From Candidatus Omnitrophota bacterium (lineage in GTDB: Bacteria > Omnitrophota > Gorgyraeia > Duberdicusellales > 4484-171): a stretch of DNA of 53,522 nucleotides. Where the stretch lies: assembly GCA_020352775.1 (NCBI GenBank), contig CP070684.1, positions 520,421 through 573,942 on the forward strand, in the 5' to 3' direction. Positions 7,842-16,575 of the stretch are shown piece after piece. The notes beneath the pieces are model-generated. The model saw only the letters and a program-made list of their open reading frames with translations. It was not told where the DNA came from and did no database searches. Position 1 is the first letter of the stretch, and every line of letters starts with the position of its first letter. A program made the translations under genes and the position numbers.

Positions 7842-8741
7842 ATGAGCGTCTTAATCACTGGAACTGTAGCCCTGGATACAATAACTAGTCCGGTCGGCAA
7901 ATGCCACCAAGCGCTAGGTGGTTCTGCCAGTTATGCCTCAGTAAGCGCCAGTTTCTTTACCCCGGTTAATCTGGTTGCTACGGTCGGTAAAGATTTCCCC
8001 AAAGCTCACATCCAACTCTTTAAACGCAAAGGAATAGATACTCAAGGGTTGACCATAAAAAAGGGTAAGACCTTTCATTGGGAAGGTGAATACGGCTGGG
8101 ATTTTAGCGATGCCAGGACCTTAGCAACACACATTAATGTTTTATCGCAGTTTAACACTACCCTCCCTAAAGACTATACCAAGAGTAAGTATGTATTTCT
8201 GGCCAATATCGATCCTCAAATGCAGGCAACGGTTCTAAAACAGGTATCGAGTCCGCGCTTTGTGATATGTGATACCATGAACTACTGGATAAGTAATGCC
8301 CGCAAGCACCTCGTTAGGCTTCTTAAAAAGATAGATATGTCTTTACTTAACGAATCAGAGGCTAGACAGCTTTCCGGCCAAACCAATATCATGAAGGCTG
8401 CTAAAGCATTACTAAAGCTAGGACCCAAAATACTGGTAATCAAAAAAGGTGAACACGGAGCAATAATGTTTACAAATAATAGAGTCATTTGCGTACCGGG
8501 ATTTTTACTGGAAGATATCTCAGACCCTACCGGAGCCGGAGATACTTTTGGTGGAGCGTTGGTGGGATACCTGGCAAGCCGTAGCGGAAATAATTTAGCG
8601 AATTTAAAGAGCGCAGTGGTGTATGGCAAAATCATGGCAACATTTGCTGTGGAGGATTTTAGCCTACGTAGGCTTATTTCTCTACGTAAATCCGATATTT
8701 CAAAGCGCTTTAATGAATTTAGGAAGTTTAGTTGTTTTTAA
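7842..8741 (+). CDS. PfkB-family sugar or nucleoside kinase
   Basis: A 299-residue ribokinase/PfkB kinase. The N-terminal GGSASYASVSAS resembles the substrate-binding glycine motif and DPTGAGDTFGGALVGYLAS is the C-terminal anion-hole and catalytic-Asp motif. Members phosphorylate ribose, adenosine and other sugars or nucleosides. It lies 1 base after mtnP, so a substrate derived from methylthioadenosine or adenosine is a reasonable inference, but specificity cannot be read from the sequence. The next gene, ileS, starts 3 bases after the stop. Confidence 0.85.
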   Translation: MSVLITGTVALDTITSPVGKCHQALGGSASYASVSASFFTPVNLVATVGKDFPKAHIQLFKRKGIDTQGLTIKKGKTFHWEGEYGWDFSDARTLATHINVLSQFNTTLPKDYTKSKYVFLANIDPQMQATVLKQVSSPRFVICDTMNYWISNARKHLVRLLKKIDMSLLNESEARQLSGQTNIMKAAKALLKLGPKILVIKKGEHGAIMFTNNRVICVPGFLLEDISDPTGAGDTFGGALVGYLASRSGNNLANLKSAVVYGKIMATFAVEDFSLRRLISLRKSDISKRFNEFRKFSCF

Positions 8742-8744
8742 AAA

Positions 8745-11489
8745 ATGAATTACCGCGACACCCTTAATTTGCCGAAAACCGATTTTCCCATGAAGGCTAA
8801 TTTATCGGCGCTTGAACCGCGCATGCTTTCTAAGTGGGAGAAGATGCAGATTTATGAGCGTTTAGGAAAAGAGCGAAAAGACAATGATAAATTCATCCTT
8901 CATGACGGCCCTCCTTACGCTAACGGACTAATTCATGTGGGCACCGCCCTTAATAAACTGCTTAAAGACATCGTCCTTAAATATAAAGCATTGAGGGGGT
9001 TTAATGTTCCGTTTATTGTGGGCTGGGATTGTCACGGGCTTCCAGTGGAACACCAGTTGTTTAAGGAGTTAGAATCCAGTAAGCATGAAGTTGAAGTGGT
9101 TGATTTTCGCAAAAAAGCAAAAGAATTTGCCTTAAAGTATGTGGAATTGCAGAAGGAGGATTTTAAGAAACTGGGTGTATTTAGCGATTGGGATAATCCT
9201 TATCTTACCCTGGATCCAAAATATGAACAGACGGTAATAAAGTTGCTTGAGTTTCTGGTTCGAGAAGGGTATGTGTATCGCGGCCGAAAACCAGTAAATT
9301 GGTGCCCAACTTGCGAAACTGCTTTAGCTGAAGCAGAAGTAGAATATGCGGATAAAGAATCTGATTCGATTTATCTTCTGTTTAAGACCAAGAAAGAAAA
9401 AGAGCTTTTTGGCAAAAAAGACGTATATTTTCTTATCTGGACTACCACCCCCTGGACACTCATCTCAAACGTAGCAGTGGCAGTTCATCCTGATTATCAA
9501 TACGCCCTGGTTGATTATAAAGGAAAAATCATTCTCATCGGGCAGGATTTTGTTGACCGCCTTCAAGATAAATTCCAGGCCAAATTAACCACTCTTAAGA
9601 CCTTAACCGGTAAAGAGCTTGAAGGAATAACGCTTGAGCACCCCTTCTTAGAGCGCAACGCAACAGTTGTTTTGGCTGATTTTGTCTCTAAAGAAGAGGG
9701 TAGTGGCTGTGTTCATATTGCGCCTGGCCACGGCCAAGAGGATTTCTCCCTTACCCATAAATATCCCTTAGAGACTATTATGCCGGTTAATGAAAAGGGT
9801 GTTTTTGATGAGCCGGATAAATTTAAAGGTAAAAACATAGTTCAAGCCAATGAAGCGGTAATCAAAGCTTTAGGAGAAAACACTTTACTTATCAAGCATG
9901 AAAAAATACAGCATTCTTATCCACATTGTTGGCGTTGCAAAAACCCTATTATTTTCCGGGCGACTTTTCAATGGTTTATGAATGTGGATTATAATGATTT
10001 GCGCGATAAATTACTGGCTGAAGCTGAAAAAGTGCGCTGGGTCCCGCAAAGCGGTAAAGAGCGAATGAGGGGGATGTTAATTTTGCGGCCAGATTGGTGT
10101 CTTTCCCGCCAAAGACTTTGGGGGGTGCCGATTCCTGCCCTGAGGTGTAAACAATGCAACGAGGTTATCTTAAATAAAGATATTATTGCGCAAGTAGCTC
10201 GCGTTTTTGGTGAATGCGGTTCTGATTCATGGTTTACGCATAAACTCGATGATTTTATCCCCGCAGGGTTTAGCTGTGATAAGTGTGGCGCAAAAGATTT
10301 TGATAAAGAATACGATATTCTTGATGTCTGGTTTGAGTCCGGGGTAAGCTTTGCGGCAGTATTAAAGAACAATCCCGCACTTGATTTTCCAGCAGATATG
10401 TATTTAGAAGGGAGTGATCAACACCGGGGTTGGTTTCAGGTATCGCTTATTCCCTCGGTTGCGAAAGAGAGGCGCGCGCCTTTTAAAATCATTTTAACTC
10501 ATGGCTTTACGGTTGATGGGGAAGGTCGTAAAATGTCTAAGTCGTTAGGCAATGTCATTGCCCCCCAAGAGGTTATAAAAAAAGATGGCGCTGAGATTTT
10601 AAGGCTCTGGGCTGCTTATAGTGATTACAGTGAAGACGTAAAGATTTCAGAAGGTATTATAAAACAGCTGGTTGATATTTATCGAAAAATAAGGAATACG
10701 ATCCGTTTCATTATGGGTAACATCCATGATTTTGATATCGAAAAGCACGCGATGGACGTCAGCGCTTTGGTGGAGGTAGATCGCTACATGCTTTCGCGCA
10801 CCACCCAATTTGTAAATGAGGTTATTAATTGTTATGAGGATTTTAGTTTTTATCGTGCGGCTCAGAAAATCTTTAATTTTTGCAACCTTGATCTCAGTTC
10901 ATTTTATCTTGACATTTTAAAGGACAGACTTTATACTCTTTCCTCTAATTCAAAGGAGCGTCGCTCCTGCCAGTATGTTCTTTATTATATTTTAAAAGTT
11001 CTTTTAAAAGTGATTGCCCCCATATTATCGTTTACCGCTGAAGAGGTTTATGAGACATGGGAAAACCTTAAGGGCAGGAAGGATTCAATCTTTCTTGATA
11101 CGATCGATGAGGATCTTTCGCCGCAATTATTTGATGAAGAGTTGATGCAACGTTGGGAAAGAATCCTTTCGCTTCGCGATGAGGCCTTAAAAGAAATCGA
11201 GAAAATGCGCGAAGGGGGTCAAATCGGAAGCTCTTTGGAAGCAGAGGTCAGCCTGCATTTACCCAAAGCCGAATATAAGTTATTTTCTAACGATACTGAC
11301 ACCTTAAGAGAGGTGTTTATCGTATCGGATGTCTTGACAAAAGAGGGTGAGTTTAAGGTTGAGGTGAAAAAAGCAAGCGGAGCTAAATGCATCCGGTGCT
11401 GGAACTGGAGAAAAGACATAGGCTTAAATAAAGAATTTCCCGAAATCTGCGCACGTTGTGCGAATGCATTAAAAGGAGGAAGTAAATGA
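8745..11489 (+). CDS. ileS: Isoleucyl-tRNA synthetase
   Basis: A 914-residue class I synthetase. The HIGH element is HVGT in PPYANGLIHVGTALNK, a variant also found in other bacterial IleS. The editing domain carries WTTTPWTL, and the tRNA-selectivity region WCLSRQRLWGVPIP is present. KMSKS is exact in GRKMSKSLGNV. The C-terminal zinc ribbon is present as CIRCWNW and CARC. Length is normal. The gene overlaps the following dksA-like gene by 4 bases (ATGA), so they are translationally coupled. Confidence 0.97.
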   Translation: MNYRDTLNLPKTDFPMKANLSALEPRMLSKWEKMQIYERLGKERKDNDKFILHDGPPYANGLIHVGTALNKLLKDIVLKYKALRGFNVPFIVGWDCHGLPVEHQLFKELESSKHEVEVVDFRKKAKEFALKYVELQKEDFKKLGVFSDWDNPYLTLDPKYEQTVIKLLEFLVREGYVYRGRKPVNWCPTCETALAEAEVEYADKESDSIYLLFKTKKEKELFGKKDVYFLIWTTTPWTLISNVAVAVHPDYQYALVDYKGKIILIGQDFVDRLQDKFQAKLTTLKTLTGKELEGITLEHPFLERNATVVLADFVSKEEGSGCVHIAPGHGQEDFSLTHKYPLETIMPVNEKGVFDEPDKFKGKNIVQANEAVIKALGENTLLIKHEKIQHSYPHCWRCKNPIIFRATFQWFMNVDYNDLRDKLLAEAEKVRWVPQSGKERMRGMLILRPDWCLSRQRLWGVPIPALRCKQCNEVILNKDIIAQVARVFGECGSDSWFTHKLDDFIPAGFSCDKCGAKDFDKEYDILDVWFESGVSFAAVLKNNPALDFPADMYLEGSDQHRGWFQVSLIPSVAKERRAPFKIILTHGFTVDGEGRKMSKSLGNVIAPQEVIKKDGAEILRLWAAYSDYSEDVKISEGIIKQLVDIYRKIRNTIRFIMGNIHDFDIEKHAMDVSALVEVDRYMLSRTTQFVNEVINCYEDFSFYRAAQKIFNFCNLDLSSFYLDILKDRLYTLSSNSKERRSCQYVLYYILKVLLKVIAPILSFTAEEVYETWENLKGRKDSIFLDTIDEDLSPQLFDEELMQRWERILSLRDEALKEIEKMREGGQIGSSLEAEVSLHLPKAEYKLFSNDTDTLREVFIVSDVLTKEGEFKVEVKKASGAKCIRCWNWRKDIGLNKEFPEICARCANALKGGSK

Positions 11490-12118
11490 AGAAAGCAAAA
11501 GCCAAAAAGAGCAAAAAGAAAGCCGCAAGAAAAACAAAGAAAAAAAGCGTAAAGAAAACGGTTAGGAAAGCAAAAAAGAAAGTACTCAAAAAACGCGTAA
11601 AAAAAGCTGTAAAGAAAGTAAGAAAGAAGGTTGTTAAAAAGGCGGTAAAAAAAGCAATAAAAAAGAAAACAAAGCCAAAAGCAAAGAAGATCTTAAAGCC
11701 TATCAAGGCGAAAAAGCCCGCTAAAATAAAAACTCCTTATTCGAAAAGAGAGCTAAAGAGCTTTAGAGAGCTTTTACTGAACCTCAAAGAGGATGTCTTA
11801 GAAAGAATACGTGAGATGTCCGAGGATACGCTCATGAAATCACGCAAAGAGCTTTCCGGCGATATCTCCGGATACTCCATACATCTGGCAGATATGGCTA
11901 GTGATAACTACGAGCGAGATTTTAATCTCGGTCTTGTTTCAAACGAACGAAGGCTTTTGTTGGAAATCGACGAAGCCTTAAAGCGAATCGAAGAAGAAAC
12001 CTACGGGATATGCGTGCTTTCCGGAAAACCCATTTCCAAAACACGCCTCAAAGTAATACCCTATGCAAAGTACTGCAAAAACGTGCAGGAAAAGCTTGAA
12101 AGAGAAGGTAAACTATAA
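11486..12118 (+). CDS. Lys-rich N-terminal tail fused to a DksA/TraR-like domain
   Basis: A 210-residue protein in two parts. Residues 1-85 are almost entirely Lys, Ala, Val and Arg (KKAVKKVRKKVVKK style repeats), like the tail of histone H1-type proteins. The rest is a DksA/TraR-like domain: the coiled-coil FRELLLNLKEDVLERI, then YGICVLSGKPISKTRL and IPYAKYCKN. In DksA the zinc site is CxxC plus CxxC; here the second and fourth Cys are Ser and Val, so two of the four ligands are missing. It probably binds nucleic acid or RNA polymerase, but the zinc site looks unable to hold metal in the usual way. AGGAGGAAGTAA precedes the ATG, inside the end of ileS. lspA follows. Confidence 0.75.
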   Translation: MKKAKAKKSKKKAARKTKKKSVKKTVRKAKKKVLKKRVKKAVKKVRKKVVKKAVKKAIKKKTKPKAKKILKPIKAKKPAKIKTPYSKRELKSFRELLLNLKEDVLERIREMSEDTLMKSRKELSGDISGYSIHLADMASDNYERDFNLGLVSNERRLLLEIDEALKRIEEETYGICVLSGKPISKTRLKVIPYAKYCKNVQEKLEREGKL

Positions 12119-12129
12119 GGCATGGGGTA

Positions 12130-12561
12130 GTGTGGGGCGTTGCAGCGTTAGTCTTCTTTTGCGACCTCCTTGTTAAAGGGTATCTGAGACATAATCTTGC
12201 CTTTCAATCGATACCGGTCATAAAAAATATTTTCCATATCACGGTGGTATTTAATACCGGCGCGGCATTCGGGGTCTTGCAGGGAAAAACCACTTTTATA
12301 ATCTATATTACTGTATTATTTATTCTCTGGCTTTTCATCTTTCTCAGGAAAGAGAAACAAATCAAGCCTAAATTTGCCATTCCTTATGGCTTGATTTTTG
12401 GGGGAGCACTTTCTAATCTTTATGACCGTCTTCTTTTAGGATATGTAGTGGATTATATTGATCTAAGAGTATGGCCGGTCTTTAACCTTTCTGATACCTG
12501 TATTACAATCGGAATTGGCCTGCTTTTGATTTATTCCTTCAGACCTCAAAAACAAAGCTGA
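12130..12561 (+). CDS. lspA: Lipoprotein signal peptidase II
   Basis: A 143-residue membrane aspartyl protease that removes the signal peptide of prolipoproteins. Four hydrophobic segments are visible. Motifs: DLLVK in helix 1, FNTGAAFGVL, and the catalytic region LSNLYDRLLLGYVVDYIDL with FNLSDTCITIG. GTG at 12130 is used as start; an ATG eight bases earlier is out of frame and meets TAG at once, and no in-frame ATG lies before the upstream stop. Its substrates in this window include the lipoproteins at 32554 and 43121. It overlaps closely with rluD, as is common for lspA-rluD. Confidence 0.93.
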   Translation: MWGVAALVFFCDLLVKGYLRHNLAFQSIPVIKNIFHITVVFNTGAAFGVLQGKTTFIIYITVLFILWLFIFLRKEKQIKPKFAIPYGLIFGGALSNLYDRLLLGYVVDYIDLRVWPVFNLSDTCITIGIGLLLIYSFRPQKQS

Positions 12562-12562
12562 T

Positions 12563-13468
12563 ATGCATAAAGAACTGAGCGTGGGGCACAACGAGAACGG
12601 CGAACGCCTGGACCGGATTTTGGCCGTACATATCACGTCTTTTTCTCGCAGCAAACTGCACGACTTAATTGAAAACGGCAATGTGCTGGTGAATGGCCAG
12701 GTCAAAAAGCCCAGTTTTCATCTTAAGACCGGTGATCGTATTTTAATTAAAATCGAAAAACCCAAAGAAGAGCCCGCTCTCTATGAATGCCAAATACCTA
12801 TTATTTATGAAGATAATGACATCATTGTGGTAGATAAACCGTCTGGGTTAGTAGTACATCCTCCACATCCAGGCTATGTAGAAACATTAGTCAATGCTCT
12901 TACTTTTATGAAAAAGGAATTATCAACTGTGGATATTTCCAGAAGAGGAGTGGTACACAGGTTGGATAAAGAGACTAGCGGGGTGATGATCCTGGCAAAA
13001 AATAATGAAAGCCATAATAACCTCGTAACTCAGTTTAAAGAAAGAAAAGTTAAAAAAGAATATCAGGCAATCTGTTGGGGGCAAGTTAAAAAAGAAAGCA
13101 TCCGGCTGGATTTACCCCTAAAGCGTGATGAGAAAAAACGCCTACGAATGAAGGTGAGCTTTGTGGGGGCAAAAAGAGCTTTGACTGAAATTATACCACT
13201 TAAGAAATTTGAGGACTCAACCCTTCTTTCCATAAGACTTTATACTGGACGCATGCATCAAATAAGGGTGCATCTTAACTTTTTAGGGTATCCTATCGTG
13301 GGTGACAAGAAATACGGCAAGAAAGATAAATACGAGGAGCTTTTCCTACATTCTCATTGCTTGGGCCTGCACCACCCACGCAGCAAAAAACCCTTAGAAT
13401 TTGTTTCGCCAATACCAGAGCGTTTTAAAAAATTTGTCGAAAGTAAAAACCAATTGTATAATAAATAG
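12563..13468 (+). CDS. rluD: 23S rRNA pseudouridine synthase, RluD family
   Basis: A 301-residue enzyme with an N-terminal S4 RNA-binding domain (GERLDRILAVHI to about residue 65) and an RluA-type catalytic domain. The catalytic Asp135 lies in VVHRLDKETSGVMILAKN; the later GRMHQIRVHLNFLGYPIVGD block is also typical. RluD modifies helix 69 of 23S rRNA; RluA or RluC activity cannot be excluded, though the gene position after lspA favours RluD. The start lies 1 base after the lspA stop. Confidence 0.9.
   Translation: MHKELSVGHNENGERLDRILAVHITSFSRSKLHDLIENGNVLVNGQVKKPSFHLKTGDRILIKIEKPKEEPALYECQIPIIYEDNDIIVVDKPSGLVVHPPHPGYVETLVNALTFMKKELSTVDISRRGVVHRLDKETSGVMILAKNNESHNNLVTQFKERKVKKEYQAICWGQVKKESIRLDLPLKRDEKKRLRMKVSFVGAKRALTEIIPLKKFEDSTLLSIRLYTGRMHQIRVHLNFLGYPIVGDKKYGKKDKYEELFLHSHCLGLHHPRSKKPLEFVSPIPERFKKFVESKNQLYNK
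13457..13462 (+). promoter_or_regulatory. -10 element of aroA, likely leaderless
   Basis: TATAAT lies within the last codons of rluD and ends 10 bases before the aroA ATG (13473). No clear -35 and no Shine-Dalgarno were seen. Confidence 0.4.
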
Positions 13469-13472
13469 CAAG

Positions 13473-14789
13473 ATGAAATACGAAATAAAACCACCCCCGG
13501 CATTAAAAAAAGAAATCAAAGTTCCTCCGGATAAGTCGATCTCTCACCGTGCAGTTATGCTTTCCTCGCTATGCAAAGGAAAAACAGTAATAAAACCGTT
13601 TTTAAAAAGCGACGATACCCTGGCTACACTACATTGTATGAGCAGGCTGGGCGTGAATACCTACTTAAAGGATTATGAGCTAGTCATTGAGGGCTCAGGT
13701 CTACAATTTCCTTGTAATAACGCAGTGCGCCTTTATGCTCAGGACTCAGGTACGACCATGAGGATTTTAAGTGGTCTTTTATGTGCCCAAAAAATTCCTT
13801 CAATATTTGAGGCTTCACCTTCCCTAGAGCGCCGGCCCATGAAAAGAATAACTATTCCACTGCGAATGATGGGTGCAAATATTGAAGGGAAAAGAAAAGG
13901 CTCAAACGAGTATCCGCCACTTACCATAATACCGGTTAAAAAACTCAAAGGCATAAAATATGCGCTTGCCGTTGCCAGTGCCCAGGTTAAATCCGCAATC
14001 ATGCTCGCAGCACTATACGCTGATAAGCCTACAACGATTAGTGAGCCGTTTCAGTCCCGTGATCATACCGAGCGCATGCTAAAACTATTTAAGGCAAGGA
14101 TAAGGAAAAAAGGCAAAGCTATTATCTGCCAACCCACTAAAAACCTCATCTCTCCTAAAAAGGTTTTTATTCCGGGGGATTTCTCTTCCGCATCATTTTT
14201 TATTATTCTGGGGTTAATCTTAAAAAATAGCCAACTGCGCATTAAAAACGTAAATATTAATCCTACCCGCTGTGGCCTTCTTAAAGTATTAAAAAGAATG
14301 GGGGCCAATATCAGAATCGTAAATAAAAAGGGAGGATATGAGCCTTATGCAGATATTATTGTAAAGAGCTCTAAGCTTAAAGCAACCAAAGTGGCTGAGA
14401 AAGAAATCCCTTTAATGATTGATGAAATTCCTATTCTTTGTGTGGCAGCCGCATTTGCCAAGGGTAAAACCATTATAAATGGAGTGGAGGAGTTAGTTAT
14501 AAAAGAGACTAACCGCGTTAGTTCCATGATATTTAATTTACTTAAGGCGGGAGTAAAAGTGGGTACCTTAACCTATCCCAAGAAAAGCGCCAAGCAACAT
14601 GTAATGTTGTCAGTTGAGGGGAAAAAGCAATTTAAGGCTGCTGATTTTAAAAGTTTCAATGATCACCGTACCGCGATGAGTATGGTTATTTTTGCCATGG
14701 CAGCCCAGAAATCTTTTACTATTGACAATATTAAATGCATTAATAAATCCTTTCCAGAATTTATTCCCCTAATTAATTCGTTATACTGA
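13473..14789 (+). CDS. aroA: 3-phosphoshikimate 1-carboxyvinyltransferase (EPSP synthase)
   Basis: Sixth step of the shikimate pathway, joining shikimate-3-phosphate and phosphoenolpyruvate. The first signature appears as PPDKSISHRAVMLSSL, followed by AQDSGTTMRILSGLL. RRPMKRI and the later signature EELVIKETNRV are present, as is FNDHRTAMSM near the end. The ATG at 13473 (438 residues, MKYEIKPPP) fits the family better than an upstream in-frame start at 13401, which would add 24 residues encoded inside rluD. No Shine-Dalgarno; a TATAAT lies 10 bases upstream. Confidence 0.95.
   Translation: MKYEIKPPPALKKEIKVPPDKSISHRAVMLSSLCKGKTVIKPFLKSDDTLATLHCMSRLGVNTYLKDYELVIEGSGLQFPCNNAVRLYAQDSGTTMRILSGLLCAQKIPSIFEASPSLERRPMKRITIPLRMMGANIEGKRKGSNEYPPLTIIPVKKLKGIKYALAVASAQVKSAIMLAALYADKPTTISEPFQSRDHTERMLKLFKARIRKKGKAIICQPTKNLISPKKVFIPGDFSSASFFIILGLILKNSQLRIKNVNINPTRCGLLKVLKRMGANIRIVNKKGGYEPYADIIVKSSKLKATKVAEKEIPLMIDEIPILCVAAAFAKGKTIINGVEELVIKETNRVSSMIFNLLKAGVKVGTLTYPKKSAKQHVMLSVEGKKQFKAADFKSFNDHRTAMSMVIFAMAAQKSFTIDNIKCINKSFPEFIPLINSLY
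14782..14787 (+). promoter_or_regulatory. Possible -10 element for the FAH-family gene
   Basis: TATACT overlaps the aroA stop and ends 8 bases before the ATG at 14796. It fits the leaderless pattern seen elsewhere here, but the sequence also encodes the last residues of AroA, so it may be chance. Confidence 0.3.
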
Positions 14790-14795
14790 AAAGAT

Positions 14796-15548
14796 ATGAA
14801 AATCGTAAGGCTCCTTTATAAAAAAGAAGAATTATGGGGGATACTTAAGAATAACCACATTAATACGGTGCGCAATCACCCTTATCAACGAATAAGATTA
14901 ACTTCTAAACAAATCCTTTTTAAAAAAGTAAAGCTCCTTGCGCCTACAATTCCCACTAAGATTATACTGGCCGGGCTTAACTATAAAGATCATGCGCGGG
15001 AATTAAAGATGAAAATCCCCAAAGAACCGGTGATTTTCCTAAAGCCTCCCACCACAATTGTCGGGCATAATGAGGCAATAGTCTATCCTGAAGGAGTCAA
15101 ACGCCTGGATTATGAGGCAGAATTGGCAGTGGTCATTAAAAAAAGAGCAAGAAATATTTCAGCCCGAAACGCCAAAAAGTATATTTTGGGCTACACCTGT
15201 CTTAATGATGTTACTGCACGGGACTTACAGAAAAAAGACGGTCAATGGACGCGCGCAAAGTCATTTGATACTTTCTGTCCCATTGGGCCCTGGGTTGAGA
15301 CTGATTTTAATCCTGAAAAAGCCAACATTAAGCTTTACGTAAATGGAAAGCTAAAACAAGACTCCTGTACTTCTAATTTTATATTCTCAGTGGATTATCT
15401 TGTTTCATTTATTTCTAAGGTTATGACCCTTTTACCCGGAGACGTCATTTCTAGCGGCACCCCTGCCGGAGTGGGACCGCTTAAAAAACATAATATCGTA
15501 GAGGTTGAAATAAAGGGGATTGGCCGCCTAAGAAATAAGATTATCTGA
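14796..15548 (+). CDS. Fumarylacetoacetate hydrolase (FAH) family protein
   Basis: A 250-residue protein of the FAH/acylpyruvase family. Characteristic segments are LAGLNYKDHARELKM, FLKPPTTIVGHNEAIVYP, DYEAELAVVI with metal-binding acidic residues, GYTCLNDVTARDLQ, and SSGTPAGVGPL. Members hydrolyse acylpyruvates, decarboxylate oxaloacetate, or act in aromatic catabolism. The precise substrate is not visible; an acylpyruvase or oxaloacetate decarboxylase role is most usual for the short single-domain form. It is the last gene before the nitrogen block. Confidence 0.85.
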   Translation: MKIVRLLYKKEELWGILKNNHINTVRNHPYQRIRLTSKQILFKKVKLLAPTIPTKIILAGLNYKDHARELKMKIPKEPVIFLKPPTTIVGHNEAIVYPEGVKRLDYEAELAVVIKKRARNISARNAKKYILGYTCLNDVTARDLQKKDGQWTRAKSFDTFCPIGPWVETDFNPEKANIKLYVNGKLKQDSCTSNFIFSVDYLVSFISKVMTLLPGDVISSGTPAGVGPLKKHNIVEVEIKGIGRLRNKII

Positions 15549-15592
15549 ATGCATTCAGGGCCGCGATTATTTAAATGCTTCCATTTTCTTTC

Positions 15593-15620
15593 TTGACAAT
15601 TAGATGCGTATATATATAAT
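15593..15620 (+). promoter_or_regulatory. Strong promoter before the nfnA-like gene
   Basis: TTGACA (15593-15598), 16-base spacer, TATAAT (15615-15620). Predicted start near 15627, only a few bases before the attenuator hairpin. Confidence 0.8.
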
Positions 15621-15632
15621 AATAAAACTTTC

Positions 15633-15671
15633 AGGACAAAGGCGTCCTTATGCCAAAGGGGCGCTTTTTTT
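15633..15671 (+). promoter_or_regulatory. Attenuator A: hexaloop hairpin overlapping an intrinsic terminator
   Basis: Hairpin 1 pairs AGGAC (15633-15637) with GTCCT (15644-15648) around the six-base loop AAAGGC. A second small hairpin pairs TGCC (15651-15654) with GGCG (15660-15663) around AAAGG. The alternative fold pairs AAAGGCGTCC (15638-15647) with GGGCGCTTTT (15659-15668), followed by a T run, which is a good intrinsic terminator. The folds exclude each other. Loop A at position 1 and G at position 4 match the known ANTAR target pattern. I infer ANTAR-dependent readthrough into the gene at 15715. Confidence 0.65.
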
Positions 15672-15714
15672 ATTTTTGCTCCCTTTAAATGAACTACAAA
15701 TTGCAACGTAAACA

Positions 15715-16575
15715 ATGAAGATACTAACTAAAGAAATACTAGCTCAAACTTCCGATACAAGGATTACCAAAATCGAAATCGAAGCCCCCCTTATAGCCAA
15801 AAAAGTTCAAGCCGGACAATTCGTTCTTTTGATGGTCACTGAAAAAGGGGAAAGAATCCCTTTGACTGTTGTCGGTAACGATCCCCAACGCGAGAGTATA
15901 ACTCTTATTTTTCAGGAAGTTGGGTATTCGACAAAAATTTTAGGTACCTTAAATATCGAAGATTCTCTATATGCCCTTGTCGGTCCCCTGGGACATCCTA
16001 CCCCCATAAAGAATTACGGCAGGATTCTGGTGATTGGAGGCGGGGTAGGAATTGCAGAAATCCTTCCGGTAGCTAAAGCGCTTAAGGAAGCAGGTAATGT
16101 GGTTTATTCGATTCTGGGCGCGCGGACAAAAGAATTACTGATTTTAAAAAATGAAATCAAGAGCTATTCCGATAACCTATATATAGCCACTGATGACGGC
16201 AGTTTAGGGCAAAAAGGATTTGTCAGTAATATTTTAGAAAAAATACTAAAAGAGGATAAGGATTTTCAATTGGTTTACTGCGTGGGTCCGGTTCCGATGA
16301 TGAAAGTCGTTTCTAATGTAACACGGCCTTATAAAATAAAAACATTAGTGTGTTTAAACGCCATTATGCTTGATGCAACAGGAATGTGCGGCGGTTGCCG
16401 TCTCATTGAAGGAGGAAAGGTCAAATTTTGCTGTGTCGACGGGCCGGAGTTTAATGGTCATGAGGTTGATTTTGATGAACTGATGCACCGACAGGGTCGG
16501 TTCATTAATGAAGAGAAAGTATCGTTACGTAAACTCAAACATAAATGCAAACTGGATTCGGGTAAAAAGAAATGA
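15715..16575 (+). CDS. NfnA-like / sulfide dehydrogenase subunit-type FAD-[2Fe-2S] reductase
   Basis: A 286-residue protein of the family that includes the small subunit of NADH-dependent ferredoxin:NADP oxidoreductase, sulfide dehydrogenase beta subunit and dihydroorotate dehydrogenase electron-transfer subunit. Domains: ferredoxin-reductase-like FAD barrel (about 1-95), NAD-binding domain with VIGGGVGIAEILPVAK, and a C-terminal [2Fe-2S] site with ATGMCGGCR and FCCVDGPEFNGHEVDFDEL. It overlaps the next gene by 4 bases, the usual NfnA-NfnB arrangement. No Shine-Dalgarno is seen before the ATG. Expression is probably set by attenuator A. In this nitrogen context the pair may supply reductant to glutamate synthesis. 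Confidence 0.88.
   Translation: MKILTKEILAQTSDTRITKIEIEAPLIAKKVQAGQFVLLMVTEKGERIPLTVVGNDPQRESITLIFQEVGYSTKILGTLNIEDSLYALVGPLGHPTPIKNYGRILVIGGGVGIAEILPVAKALKEAGNVVYSILGARTKELLILKNEIKSYSDNLYIATDDGSLGQKGFVSNILEKILKEDKDFQLVYCVGPVPMMKVVSNVTRPYKIKTLVCLNAIMLDATGMCGGCRLIEGGKVKFCCVDGPEFNGHEVDFDELMHRQGRFINEEKVSLRKLKHKCKLDSGKKK

Noticed and set aside
13401-14789. Longer aroA from 13401
   Set aside because: It would overlap rluD by 68 bases and add residues unlike the family; ATG 13473 gives the usual N-terminus.
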